64,000 nucleotides of DNA from Hetaerina americana. Taxonomy: Eukaryota; Arthropoda; Insecta; Odonata; Calopterygidae. The notes under the pieces are model-generated. The model was given only the letters and a program-made list of their open reading frames with translations. It was not told the origin of the DNA and did not search any database. Made by a program: the position numbers and the translations under genes. Location of the stretch: positions 1,054,001 to 1,118,000 of the forward strand of contig JAKTNV010000024.1 of NCBI GenBank assembly GCA_022747635.1. Reading direction: 5' to 3'. Positions 50,151 through 60,870 of the stretch are shown in pieces (the stretch's first letter is position 1; every line of letters begins with the position of its first letter).

Positions 50151-53100
50151 TGATGCTGACAGGGAAGCCGCCGAGTAGACGCTTTTAACCTCAAGCCAGT
50201 CAAGTTTTTCGGGACGATGGATACATAACCGTGCCCGAGCCATTCCGACCTTTTCCTACAAACCACTAAAAATAATTCCCAAAATGAACGGAAAGAGTAC
50301 AAACCTGAGCGGTCGCACAGGTTCTTTCGTTTTAGCGAAAAAAAATAATTATATGAGCACCCGGGATTCGTCTTCACGTGACGCTGACTAACAGTTACGA
50401 AAGTTAATCTTGATAGCATTTATTGTGCCGTATTAAAACCTTCTTGACTGTCCTAACGAAGTGAATCCACCTCTTATTGCCCGGGAATAATGCCCGTAGT
50501 TCACATTATACAACATAAAACATACATTGGATATACAAAAAGTCACCACCTGAGAGTTTAAGCTCGCAATTAGTCAACATTTCTCGAGGAGATTACGGGC
50601 AAATTCTTCGTCAGTTCGGACACAAAAGATGCGTACGAATGAATCTGGGGAGACTTTGAAATAAGGGTATTGTTATGGAAATCGATAAGCCTACAATAAG
50701 GTCGTAAAACAATAAGCCCAAACCAAAAAAAAACGAATAAAACTGTGCGAAAATTTATTTCGTTTCCTAAAAAAGTTGTACAGTATAATTGGGAACTTGG
50801 GAAGGATGAAAATGATCATAATCTCCGTAATTACAAGAGGAATCCCAAATACCTTCCGAACAGCTGCTGATTCCTTAAGATCCTCACATTTTTCGACTGC
50901 CTAACCAAGAGATTTTTAATACAAAGTCCGTCACGCTGGGGTACGCTGTCTTTCTATAGTTCCTGAAAACTATTTTATTCATTTGCAATCTTATAAAATA
51001 ATATTGATACTGCCAATTCCTTGTGCCCTTCATATTCCAAGTGTCCATTCCACTTTAGGACGCCCAACTAATCGAACTTTCCTGCTTACCTAATATTTTT
51101 TATGTTAACACATTGAACGCCTTGCAGCCTGTAAATATCTCTTCCATTGAATTTATTCTACCAATTGTTTGTCTCCACCAAGGCCATCTAACTCTGATTA
51201 TTTTGTCTCTCTCTCCATCCAGCTGATTTTTTCCACTCTCTGACACTGACTAAGGTCACCTACGCTCATCCCCTTCCTTGGCTTAGAGACTACTACTATA
51301 ACTCATTAATCTAAATGTTTGAGCTTTTGTATTTTCCATTACGCCTTTGTCATTTGTTCCCTACGTTTTTCTATGTACTTCCTTTGACTACAAAACACTT
51401 CTCCAAAGTCAATTAGGTACATTTTCGCTCAATACTACGCCAGAATTGCGTGTTGTCCCCTTAGCTTAGCTTTCCAACCTCTCGAAAATTCATTACTAAC
51501 GTGCATGACAAATAACGAAGAACCGATTTAAAAATTCGACCTCATTTTACAGAAAACATTTCTAGGCATGATGAGAAAAGAAACCACTGGGCTGATCACT
51601 CTACTCACGTCAACGGGGTGCTATGACAAAGAACCCGGTCCGGAATGCACGCACGTCCAAGAGTCCACTTTAAGCGTAGTGTCAGATATCAAGGTGATGC
51701 TGAATGCTCGTGTCCCGAATGGTTTCATCAGCGTAAATTAATACCGGACTTTGGGAGGAGTGACGTTTAACAGCCATGAGCCGTGCTTATTGCGTAAATT
51801 CCGGAGGGACAACCTCAGACGACGAAAGACACGGATAGGACGGAGCACGTAAATACTCCTACTACCACTATGTTTTATGTGATTTTTAATGAGGTAAAGA
51901 GAACTGTTACGCTTGGCGTTATGTTCTCATATTGCTACGAATCGATTACTTACATATGCATTATCTCAATGATCTCCAAGAAATACTATAATGATTATTA
52001 GCACAGGCTTTACCTCTCCACTAGCCGACACTCAGCATAATTTAAAATGAACTTTCACATACCTGAATGGCATAGGTACATATAAATGCGGATCTTGAAA
52101 GATATTCCGCTGTGATGAGGGACTCCAATACTTATAAAGGTTCGTTAAAAAAGTTAAATTTAATTATTTATATGAAAAATCCCCACAAAAAAAGGTAAAG
52201 AAAATATTCACGAGAAATTAAGCGGAAAGGACACATAACGGGACGGACAATGCCCGCCAAGGTTTCAACAATCGTGGCGGTGTTGATTCGACACTTAGGT
52301 TAATTCAAAATAGTTTGTGTAATCGTGTAATGCTAATCTTAAGTGCCCAGCTCAGAGTTTAAGAATATACAAACGAGCACTCGTCATTGCATATGAACAG
52401 AGGTGCAGTGGAATTACATGGTGTAGTGGGGATGATTATCCTCTTGTATACTTTTCGGGCCAAAAAAGACGGATCATTGATTGCCATTTATGTTTAGAAG
52501 TTATTAAACCGTTAAAAAATAGACATCATGAACTAATTAATGGATACAAAAACACAATTACGGAAAACTTTTGGAAACATATGATACCACACCGCCAAAA
52601 TGTCACTTAATTGTCTCAAGCGAGTCGTTTGATATAATTAACTAACATTTCGACCTCCTCGAGTCGGGGGAAATCTATATAAAGTCAGCCAAAGGAAATA
52701 CGTCAATTTCAGAATTGATAAAACATTTAAATTTCCAATAAGGTAAAATTACAGATATTACGGAGTCTTTAAAATACCAATCGACGGACGATTTAAGCGG
52801 ACAACAAGTCTCTAACCATATTTTACTCTAACGGCAATCAACAAATTTCATTTCTCCCTAAGAGGAATGACTTGTGGGAAAAAATATTTGAAATACTGTG
52901 AGCTCCTAGTAGAGCAGCTGATAACCAATACAACCTTTCACTCGAACTGTGGAATTTCAGACGTGTTTCGAAGGGCACCTGCCACCTCATTCATTAGACT
53001 CCCGAGCCTTCCAGAAAGGGCTGACCTTAACACTACCTATAGACGACACGGAAACAAATAAGCGCACCTGCTGGCAAATTATTCCTATCTTAGAAAATTC

Positions 53101-54041
53101 ATCTCCAAGCAGCAGGTGGTCATCGGCCTTAACAATAAATCCCCTCCAGTAGCAAGCAAACAATGGCTGAAAACATATGAACAAGAAAACTTGAAATTGT
53201 TCATATTTTGGTTTGTCCACCATCATCCATGACCAAGGCTTTGTTTAGGCATAAGTAGTTTGAAAATTGACGCCAAATGCTGCTTTTATAGCCTATCGCG
53301 AAATTCCAATTAAGTCACTGTCCTTTGAATTATTTCTATACCATTCTTCCCCATTGTGCTCCAAGGTTTCCAAGCGATTTAAAGAAAGAAAATGAGGTAC
53401 ACCTTGAATCACAATAACTCTTTTCTTGAAGAATTCAATTGAGATGCAACATATCAAACCGGTTCCAATAAGCAGGAAAGCGCGCATTTTAATCTTTTAT
53501 CGTCGATTGCTCATATGGCATTGGAAAACAAATTAGTACAAAATACCTATTGCTTCGCTCACCTCACATCATGGTACCTTTAAAACCTTTAAGAAATATT
53601 TCCAGGTTTTGCAGACAAAACATAGCTATTGTTCCATGATTTTTCACTCAACTGATAATTTAGGTAGACACATGAAAGTAGAATAAAAACCTTCCCTTAC
53701 TATGAATATAGTCTACCTTCTACTGAGGACCATTTCATTCATAAGGAAGCGCCACACTGCTTTTAAATTCATAAAATTTTCCTTATATTATGAAAAACAT
53801 TTCTTTCATAAAAAGCATAGGTAACGCAACAATGCTACAATTAAAAAAATAACAATTTGAAGGAAAATTTTACCGAGTGTTGCTACGTTCCAAAAACATA
53901 TTGAAAAGAAAAGTTGAATAAGTGTCGTGAAGCGATCAAGAGCCTTCTAATTCAAAGGTTAAGTTTTTGTTAGATATTTCACTACCTCCTAATGGCAACC
54001 AAAAAAGCAGAAGGTAGATATGAATAGCCTTTGCGGTAAAA
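50151..54041. other. Unannotated AT-rich DNA
   Basis: Nearly 4 kb with no open frame above 110 codons and no recognisable repeat, RNA or element. Possibly intronic or intergenic. Confidence 0.45.
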
Positions 54042-54058
54042 CATCATTAAGAAACGTT
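54042..54058 (+). repeat. Left target-site duplication of the Penelope-like insertion
   Basis: CATCATTAAGAAACGTT, identical to 56518-56534. The matching 17 bases flank the whole inverted double element and not either copy alone. Confidence 0.9.
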
Positions 54059-54134
54059 CGTTAGAAGGTTTCCGCGGCGATGAGTAGGTGATTTCCACAT
54101 TTTTCGGGCTGCGTCCGCGTATGTCGTTTAAATG

Positions 54135-54172
54135 TACAACAGTTTCGCCAGCTATCCTGCTGGCGTCCTCAG
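54135..54172 (-). ncRNA. Hammerhead-like motif in left copy
   Basis: On the minus strand: CTGAGGA, C, a perfect GCCAGC/GCTGGC stem with loop AGGATA, GAAAC, TGTT, GTA. It has the order of a type I hammerhead with minimal helix III. Helix I pairing between the flanks is not seen. It sits in the element's 3' untranslated region. Confidence 0.5.
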
Positions 54173-54251
54173 GTCAAGGATGAAAAGAAGCTTGTTGTCC
54201 CGTCTTATATAGGAAAAATCCGGCGCCAAAACCGGGAAATTTCTTGACCAA

Positions 54252-55397
54252 TCAGGGAACGTCCTCATATTTGCGCGGAATAATTCTTTTCCACGCACTG
54301 TGGAGTGGATATCCATCCTCTCTGTTAAAATTTTCCGGCCTTTTAACGATTTCAATGGCCTCTCTGATTATTCTCTGGAAGTATTTTCCTTCTTTCGCTA
54401 TTATTTTAGCGTCGTCGAACAGAATAGAGTGTCCAGGTTCACTCCAGGCGTGCTCAGCGATGGCCGATGCTCTAAACTGTTTGGCCTTGGTTGCCCTCTG
54501 GTGTTCACTCATGCGTGTTTTCAGCGCTCTGCATGTTTCACCGATGTACCATTTGCCACAGGAGCATGGCACTTGGTACACGCCTTCTGATATTAACGGT
54601 GAAATTCCATCCTTGGGTCCGGGTAGGGTGTCAGCTATCTTGGTGACGCAGTTGAATCTGGTCACCACATCATGCTTCCTTAAAGCCCTCGCGATTCTTT
54701 CCGAAGTCCCTGCGATGAAGGGGATGGTGACGTAAGCCTTCGGTCGTGGTCTGGAGTCTTCCTCCCTGTCAGGAACAGCGGTGGTTTGTCTCTTCTTTTC
54801 TTCCTTCTCGGCCCTTTTTTGGATCATATGAGCGCTGTATCCATTCCTTTGCAGGGCATTTGTCAAGTGTTTCTTCTCGTTGGCAATAGAATCGGAGTCA
54901 CATATTTTATATGCTCGGTTGACAAGTGTGTCTACCAGTGAGGTCTTCTGACTGGGATGGTGGTGCGATGCAGCATTAAGGTAGCGGTCGGTGTGAGTAG
55001 GCTTCCTGTATACTCTGTGTCCAAGCCTCCCATTCCCTTTATTTCTCTTCACCATGACGTCCAAGAAGGGCAGTTGATGATCCTTTTCCATCTCCATAGT
55101 GAAGTGGATGGCTTGATGCTGTGAGTTCAGATGTTTCAGGAACTTTTTTAATTCTCCCTCTCCGTGTGACCAAATGACAAAAGTGTCGTCGACATATCTT
55201 AGCCACAGTGAGGGCCGCTTGTCGCAGGATTCCAGTGCTTTCTTTTCGAAGCTCTCCATGTAGAGGTTGGCCACAACCGGGGAGAGGGGTGAGCCCATCG
55301 CAGCTCCTTCCGTCTGCTCGTAATGGTCACCATTCCATAGGAAGAAGGAATTGCGGAGGCAATGCTCCACCAATCCTGGAAAGTCCTTAGGGATTCC
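54252..55397 (-). pseudogene. Penelope-like RT/GIY-YIG polyprotein, 5'-truncated (left copy)
   Basis: Open for 381 residues with no native start Met; the frame opens after a stop at the internal joint. It combines reverse transcriptase and endonuclease, used by these elements for target-primed integration. Counting from the opening GIPKDF, RT motif AMGSPLSP is at 33-40 and the active-site YVDD at 68-71. The RT-distal block LPFLDVMVKRN is at about 109-119 and YRKPTHTDRYL at about 130-140. The GIY-YIG nuclease follows: GVY at 272-274, YIG at 284-286, an Arg near 295 and the likely catalytic Glu at 346 in REAIEI. The RT fingers and the first catalytic Asp region are missing compared with full-length proteins of about 700-800 residues. 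No internal stop or frameshift. Confidence 0.9.
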
Positions 55398-55419
55398 TTA
55401 GGATGCTCTAAATAGTTGT
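55189..55419. other. Spacer between the Penelope arms
   Basis: 231 bases present once. Most (to about 55397) is coding sequence of the left copy that the right copy lacks; the last 20 or so bases before 55420 cannot be assigned to either copy and may be filler. Confidence 0.7.
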
Positions 55420-56356
55420 CGACACTTTTGTCATTTGGTCACACGGAGAGGGAGAATTAAAAAAGTTCCTGAAACATCTGAACTCACAGCATCAAGCCAT
55501 CCACTTCACTATGGAGGTGGAAAAGGATCATCAACTGCCCTTCTTGGACGTCATGGTGAAGAGAAATAAAGGGAATGGGAGGCTTGGACACAGAGTATAC
55601 AGGAAGCCTACTCACACCGACCGCTACCTTAATGCTGCATCGCACCACCATCCCAGTCAGAAGACCTCACTGGTAGACACACTTGTCAACCGAGCATATA
55701 AAATATGTGACTCCGATTCTATTGCCAACGAGAAGAAACACTTGACAAATGCCCTGCAAAGGAATGGATACAGCGCTCATATGATCCAAAAAAGGGCCGA
55801 GAAGGAAGAAAAGAAGAGACAAACCACCGCTGTTCCTGACAGGGAGGAAGACTCCAGACCACGACCGAAGGCTTACGTCACCATCCCCTTCATCGCAGGG
55901 ACTTCGGAAAGAATCGCGAGGGCTTTAAGGAAGCATGATGTGGTGACCAGATTCAACTGCGTCACCAAGATAGCTGACACCCTACCCGGACCCAAGGATG
56001 GAATTTCACCGTTAATATCAGAAGGCGTGTACCAAGTGCCATGCTCCTGTGGCAAATGGTACATCGGTGAAACATGCAGAGCGCTGAAAACACGCATGAG
56101 TGAACACCAGAGGGCAACCAAGGCCAAACAGTTTAGAGCATCGGCCATCGCTGAGCACGCCTGGAGTGAACCTGGACACTCTATTCTGTTCGACGACGCT
56201 AAAATAATAGCGAAAGAAGGAAAATACTTCCAGAGAATAATCAGAGAGGCCATTGAAATCGTTAAAAGGCCGGAAAATTTTAACAGAGAGGATGGATATC
56301 CACTCCACAGTGCGCGGAAAAGAATTATGCCGCGCAAATATGAGGACGTTCCCTGA
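55420..56356 (+). pseudogene. Penelope-like RT/GIY-YIG polyprotein, more severely truncated (right copy)
   Basis: The frame starts inside the RT active site: the first codon (55421) is the second Asp of YVDD, so the catalytic pocket is broken. It then runs open to TGA at 56354-56356. The rest of the RT, the linker and the whole GIY-YIG domain (GVY, YIG, Arg and Glu as in the left copy) are intact. The first Met (55511) corresponds to an internal residue and is not a native start. Three residue differences from the left copy were seen: Met to Val near 55517, and Trp to Arg and Ile to Met near the C-terminus. Confidence 0.9.
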
Positions 56357-56435
56357 TTGGCCAAGAAATTTCCCGGTTTTGGCGCCGGATTTTTCCTATA
56401 TAAGACGGGACAACAAGCTTCTTTTCATCCTTGAC

Positions 56436-56473
56436 CTGAGGACGCCAGCAGGATAGCTGGCGAAACTGTTGTA
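56436..56473 (+). ncRNA. Hammerhead-like motif in right copy
   Basis: Exact mirror of 54135-54172: CTGAGGA at 56436-56442, GCCAGC/GCTGGC stem, GAAAC at 56462-56466, GTA at 56471-56473. Lies about 80 bases after the stop codon. Confidence 0.5.
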
Positions 56474-56517
56474 CATTTAAACGACATACGCGGACGCAGC
56501 CCGAAAAATGTGGAAAT

Positions 56518-56534
56518 CATCATTAAGAAACGTT
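56518..56534 (+). repeat. Right target-site duplication of the Penelope-like insertion
   Basis: CATCATTAAGAAACGTT, identical to 54042-54058. Confidence 0.9.
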
Positions 56535-57223
56535 ACCGGTTTCCAATTTTGACAATTATTCACTGTCGAATACTATATTTAAAACTATTTATTTTTGTAT
56601 TTAAAAAAAAATGTTATTTCAGAAAATCCTCGGTACTTGACTCAAATACTGCAGAATCAATATTAAATATATCTTATTTTTCTGCGGATGTTCTGCACTG
56701 GCCTTTTCCATGACGATAGACGGAAAGAAATGGGCACAACGCTCGAAATAGTACTCTCGTTGGGCACGTAGAGGCTACGGTGTTGATCGCAATAAATGCG
56801 TATGCCCCTAAAGATACCGTAATCGATCCGAAGGTTGGTTTGAGAGGCGACGGTTTAGCTTACCTCGTACTAAGACCTATAAGGCGTGTGAAATTAACAC
56901 ATCAGAGTAGGAAAGGGGGGCAGTTCCTTTCCCCCTACCGCCTATGGTTTTCCACGAAGATCTGGTAGCTGAAAAATCACACTGGCAGCCAAAGTTATAT
57001 TGAAATTTAGCTGATGATACTACTGCAGTTTCGTGATAGAGCAGCGAATGTAAAATCTTGCACTTTCCATTTCTTTAAATTCAAATAAAACTTTCAGCGA
57101 ATACGTTTTATGCCTCTGTGATAGTGACATATACCTATGACAAAGTGGCATGTTTTTACGATCTGAAAATAACTCTACACAGTAAAAAAAGATGTTTCCG
57201 GCGGGATATGGTGGAATATTATG
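56535..57223. other. Unannotated DNA
   Basis: AT-rich flank between two Penelope-like insertions. Small frames at 56510-56968 have no recognisable domain. Confidence 0.4.
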
Positions 57224-57381
57224 ATTAATTAAAACTCGTCAATTTTCCACAAAATAAAATTTATTACGGGCGGTTTCAATGTAACTACATCATCATCAGG
57301 TGACGTTGATGATAATATAGTTACATTGAAACCGCTCGTAATAAATTTTATTTTGTGTAAAATTGCCAATTTTTAATTAAT
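57224..57381. mobile_element. Palindrome of a second Penelope-like terminus family
   Basis: Arms 57224-57298 and 57307-57381 (75 bases, about 89% complementary, no gap) around an 8-base centre. Each arm, read outward, carries a CTGATGA or TTGATGA box, an ATGTA/TACAT-type hairpin, GAAACCG and CGTAATAAATTTTATT. This is the same motif order and head-to-head orientation as at 13.5 and 54-56 kb but a different sequence, so a distinct, older family. No coding sequence and no convincing target duplication. Confidence 0.55.
57265..57299 (-). ncRNA. Hammerhead-like motif, left arm of palindrome
   Basis: Canonical CTGATGA (complement of 57293-57299), a short ATGTA-GT-TACAT stem with wobble pairs at its base, GAAAC (complement of 57273-57277), CGCCC, GTA (complement of 57265-57267). 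Helix I cannot form because the copy stops at the palindrome centre. The right arm has TTGATGA at 57306-57312, GAAAC at 57328-57332 and GTA at 57338-57340. Confidence 0.45.
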
Positions 57382-59900
57382 AACTACACATAGTTTACAA
57401 TACGAACGTTTTTTTTTTGAGATCACGTAAGTGTAATTTATTTTTATACTTTCAATTTTATCAACTGAAAATGTGCAAAACGGATTGATATATATATATG
57501 AAATGTTTGTCATCATTTTGTTAGCTCATTATTCAAGCCTAAATTTTACTCAAAATATGTATCTTGAATTATTCCAAAAACGTTCAATTTAAGTGCACCA
57601 TTTTTTATTTCGACTAAAATTGACTTTTTTTGTAATCTGCTAATGCCAACACTAAGTTTGCGAAAGAAATTATATTTATTGTGGAAACATTAAACACGAT
57701 GTTATTTTTTTGCTATAAAAAGACACTAAAAGTATAATTGTGGTAATTAATCTGCAAAAGTTACCTCATGTTAGGCACCGTTCCTTTAGACTTCTTCTAA
57801 TAATATTCCGCACGCCAAACGACAAAGCTTCCAACCCTAGATATGAACAATGTTTGGGTTAACATGCTATTTTGTTGAGCTTTGCAGGTTCGTTCATCGT
57901 ATAAATACTCCAGGACATTTGCAATTTTTACAGGCGAGTGTCCAACCTCCGCAATGTCTTCAAATATATCAACGATATCGGAAACACTATTACGTATTGA
58001 TACATATTACAATCCGAGATACCACCCAAAATGAAATGAGAAGAGCCATCTTCCATAAAAATAAACCGAAAATAAACAAATAGAGAAATCTAAGCTTGAA
58101 AGTTCAATTCTTAACTGCAATAACTACCCAAAGAACCCACACAAGTGTTTTTCAGACATGAAATTTCCAGAAAAGAAGCATTAATTATGAAATACTGAGA
58201 ACAAAATTTTCACACATTTCATACAGCCTTCATCTATCGGAGATCAATTTAATCTAAGTACCTACGAAATGATTTGTTTGGGTTTCCACATGGTGTTTAA
58301 AGAAATAAATTTTGCTCACAATACGGATAAAACTGTACATATACTATTAGTATGACACACTAAAAAAGGTCCCAGATATGAAAATATGACACCAAAGAAA
58401 TAAAAGAGAGCATTGAAAACATTTAGACCTCTTCAGCATAGAGGGCGACAAAAAACCGGAATGAAGGTTAGTTTGCACATTTAATTCAAAAGCACCACTC
58501 TAGTCTAGAAAAAGGAGAGCGTGATAAATTCAACCGGATGTCTTCAGATCCGACGAGCCACTTCGACTGGATTTAGCTAAGCCTCGCCACAGCTCATTGA
58601 CTTCACCTAGTTATCGAAAGAAATGAAGCTACGGAGTATCCTTATAAGAATCTCGAAGAAAAGCATTCAGGCAAAGATGCAAGAACAGCAACACGCTAAA
58701 ACGAGAAGACTCGCACGAGACAAGGCGAACGCTTCTTGGCAAAGAAGCGGCTCTAATCCCAAGCCTTTCACGTGAAGCAGGCGTTCACGGATTTTAAGCC
58801 TGATAGTATTCTTTTGGAATACTCATCTGAATCGCCATCGTCCCGCATCTTTTCACCAATCTCTCGCTCTCATGGGACAAAAATATGACGCCGATGGAAC
58901 TGTGGCACTTTCAAGCTTTTTCTGAAGCATTCGTTTACCATCCCATATAAAACTGTTTTCAAGAGACACTAATTTCCATCGATAATTACATGTAATTACA
59001 AATCAAGGATTTAAATTGAAACACACATGATGGATTAGAGCATTGTGGGATTGTGAAGAGCTCCGATTACTAAGACTATATAGGACCGCATAATTATAGG
59101 ATGTAAAAAGTTTAAGAGCAGCACAAAATCTATCCCAGAGGCGAGATTACAGCTTGCAAATATCGCGTCGTATTGCTCCGAGGATGACACAAGTTTAATA
59201 GCGATTCCACCTTGCTGATCGAGTAGCCTAGTTAATTTTTTTATCATGGTCTTAAGGAAAAAACAAACTACAGGTAACTGATGATAAGTTGATTTAATCG
59301 TGGAAAGGATCGGACAAATAACACCACAAACAATAGCATAAAAAACACAAATTTGAAACGAGATTGCTATTGTATAGCTATTTTCATATCTTCCTGGTGC
59401 GTCCCAGATAAGTTTGTCACCTAAAATAAAACAATCACAGATATCGCTAAAGGTTGGCTTCTAACGCCATCCACGGACTTTGATCCTGGCACCTTTACAC
59501 ATAGAAATCGAGTGCTTTAACTCAGTGAGATAATGCATTGATGCCGGGAAAAAATCTCTCTCTCTCTCAGATGGAATTAATGCAACCAAATATACACGAC
59601 GGCCCTAGCAAGTTACCTCCGCTTTCCTCATCAAACGATGCTCTGCTGCCACAACAGTTACCATGCCTTTTCCTCGTCCACTGTGATTTCCCCACCACTC
59701 ATGTCGTACGTGTATCTCCGGATGCAATAACACGCGACCGTGCAGGTGACTTCCCTTGACAGACACGCCCACTTGAGATGATGCCGACCCACTTGCGTGG
59801 TGAAACGACGTTCAACTTCGAACCACGACTAGATAGAGCGTTCTAAGCGGGTGAGAAATGGATGAGTCTCTCCTATTCCCCTTCCCGAGTCGGGGTATCG
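57382..59900. other. Unannotated AT-rich DNA
   Basis: No recognisable coding or repeat content beyond short simple runs (a T-rich stretch near 57410, a CT run near 59558). Confidence 0.4.
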
Positions 59901-60870
59901 ATTCGACGGACTAGGCTCGAGCAGCGGTGGGGATGAAAGAGAAAATGAGCAGGAGGAAGTTAGAGATCCAGAGAGAAGGAAATGTGCGCGTAAGGATAGG
60001 GATAGGACGCGGAAGGAAGGAAAATCTAAAAGGGGGAAGAATGGATGAATGGTCGAGGGGTGATGGAGCTCCGATACGGCCACCGGGAGTAGGGCGGGGG
60101 ACGACGGTCCCGCCGCTGAAATACCTCCACGGACGGACGGAAGGGTGGGCCATTCTAGAATCGCTCCATGGGAAGATAACGACGCTCATTCGAATCCGAC
60201 CGGGGGAGATCCATCTCCACCCCCCCAAGGCATACCGCCCACTCCCTCCCCCGCCTCAAAAACCATGGTATCCACCTTCCCTCCCTCGACGACCGACCAC
60301 CCCAGGGCTAGCGGGCATTTCGTCAGCCGTCCCCGTCCCCCCCCCTCTCGCCCGCCTCCCCCTCACGCCCATTCCCTCGGCATCCTCTCGGGTCTCCTTA
60401 GACCCAACTACCCCTTCATCTTCCCGCTCTTTCACTTCCTTCCAGCCGCTCTATCGCCCTCGACGTAAGGAACGGATAGAAAGGGGCCGAAAAATGGAGG
60501 GGGAGGTAGAGAGATGAGGGAAGGGTATGGCATAGAAAATAAGAACCTCCTCGCAGAAAAAATACCGGGAGGGAGAAAAGTGAGCACGCACGAGAGCCCA
60601 GACTCCCACGAATGGAGCTCAGTCAACCCTTTCGAATCACCGTGGACGAGTGAGACGGAATGATGGCGGGAGTGGGGTGATAATGGGGTGAGGAGTGCGG
60701 GGACCAGGGAATAGGCGGGAGTGACTCCTGCAAAGGGGATTTTGACGACAAGGGAAAAATCCTTCCCCGCCCCTTCTGCCCGGCGCGGCGGCCACCCTTG
60801 CGATCCAGCGACCGTGGAAATCCCACAATCGGTCACTCGCCGGAAAATAAATCCGATAAAGAGAGGGAGA
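59901..60870. other. GC-rich, strand-skewed patch
   Basis: Purine-rich at 59925-60060 and pyrimidine-rich at 60200-60450. A 196-codon plus frame and several minus frames overlap here with P/R/S-rich translations and no motif. Not called as genes. Confidence 0.45.

Larger units (their letters stand above)
54042..56534. mobile_element. Penelope-like element inserted as a head-to-head inverted double copy
   Basis: A left copy on the minus strand (about 54059-55400) and a right copy on the plus strand (55420-56517) face each other with their 5' ends inside. The arms 54091-55188 and 55420-56517 are 1098 bases each and align without a gap. I counted four mismatches in the parts compared base by base and the two proteins differ at three residues, so identity is about 99%. 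A 17-base target duplication brackets the whole unit. The left copy extends 32 bases further at its outer 3' end (54059-54090) and about 210 bases further at its inner 5' end. Both copies lack most of the reverse transcriptase N-terminus, so neither is autonomous. The joint lies near 55400-55420, with short repeats of TCCTTAGG and GTCGAC close by. Confidence 0.9.

Noticed and set aside
54244..54735. 163-codon plus-strand frame, with a mirror copy at 55873-56364 on the minus strand
   Set aside because: Antisense shadow of the Penelope-like GIY-YIG coding sequence; present twice only because that sequence is present twice.
58535..58565. CTGAAGACATCC on the minus strand as a hammerhead-like start
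   Set aside because: No GAAAC or stem after it.
60180..60205. CATTCGAATCCGACC as a tRNA B box
   Set aside because: Lacks the GG start and any tRNA-like context; GC-rich neighbourhood makes chance matches likely.
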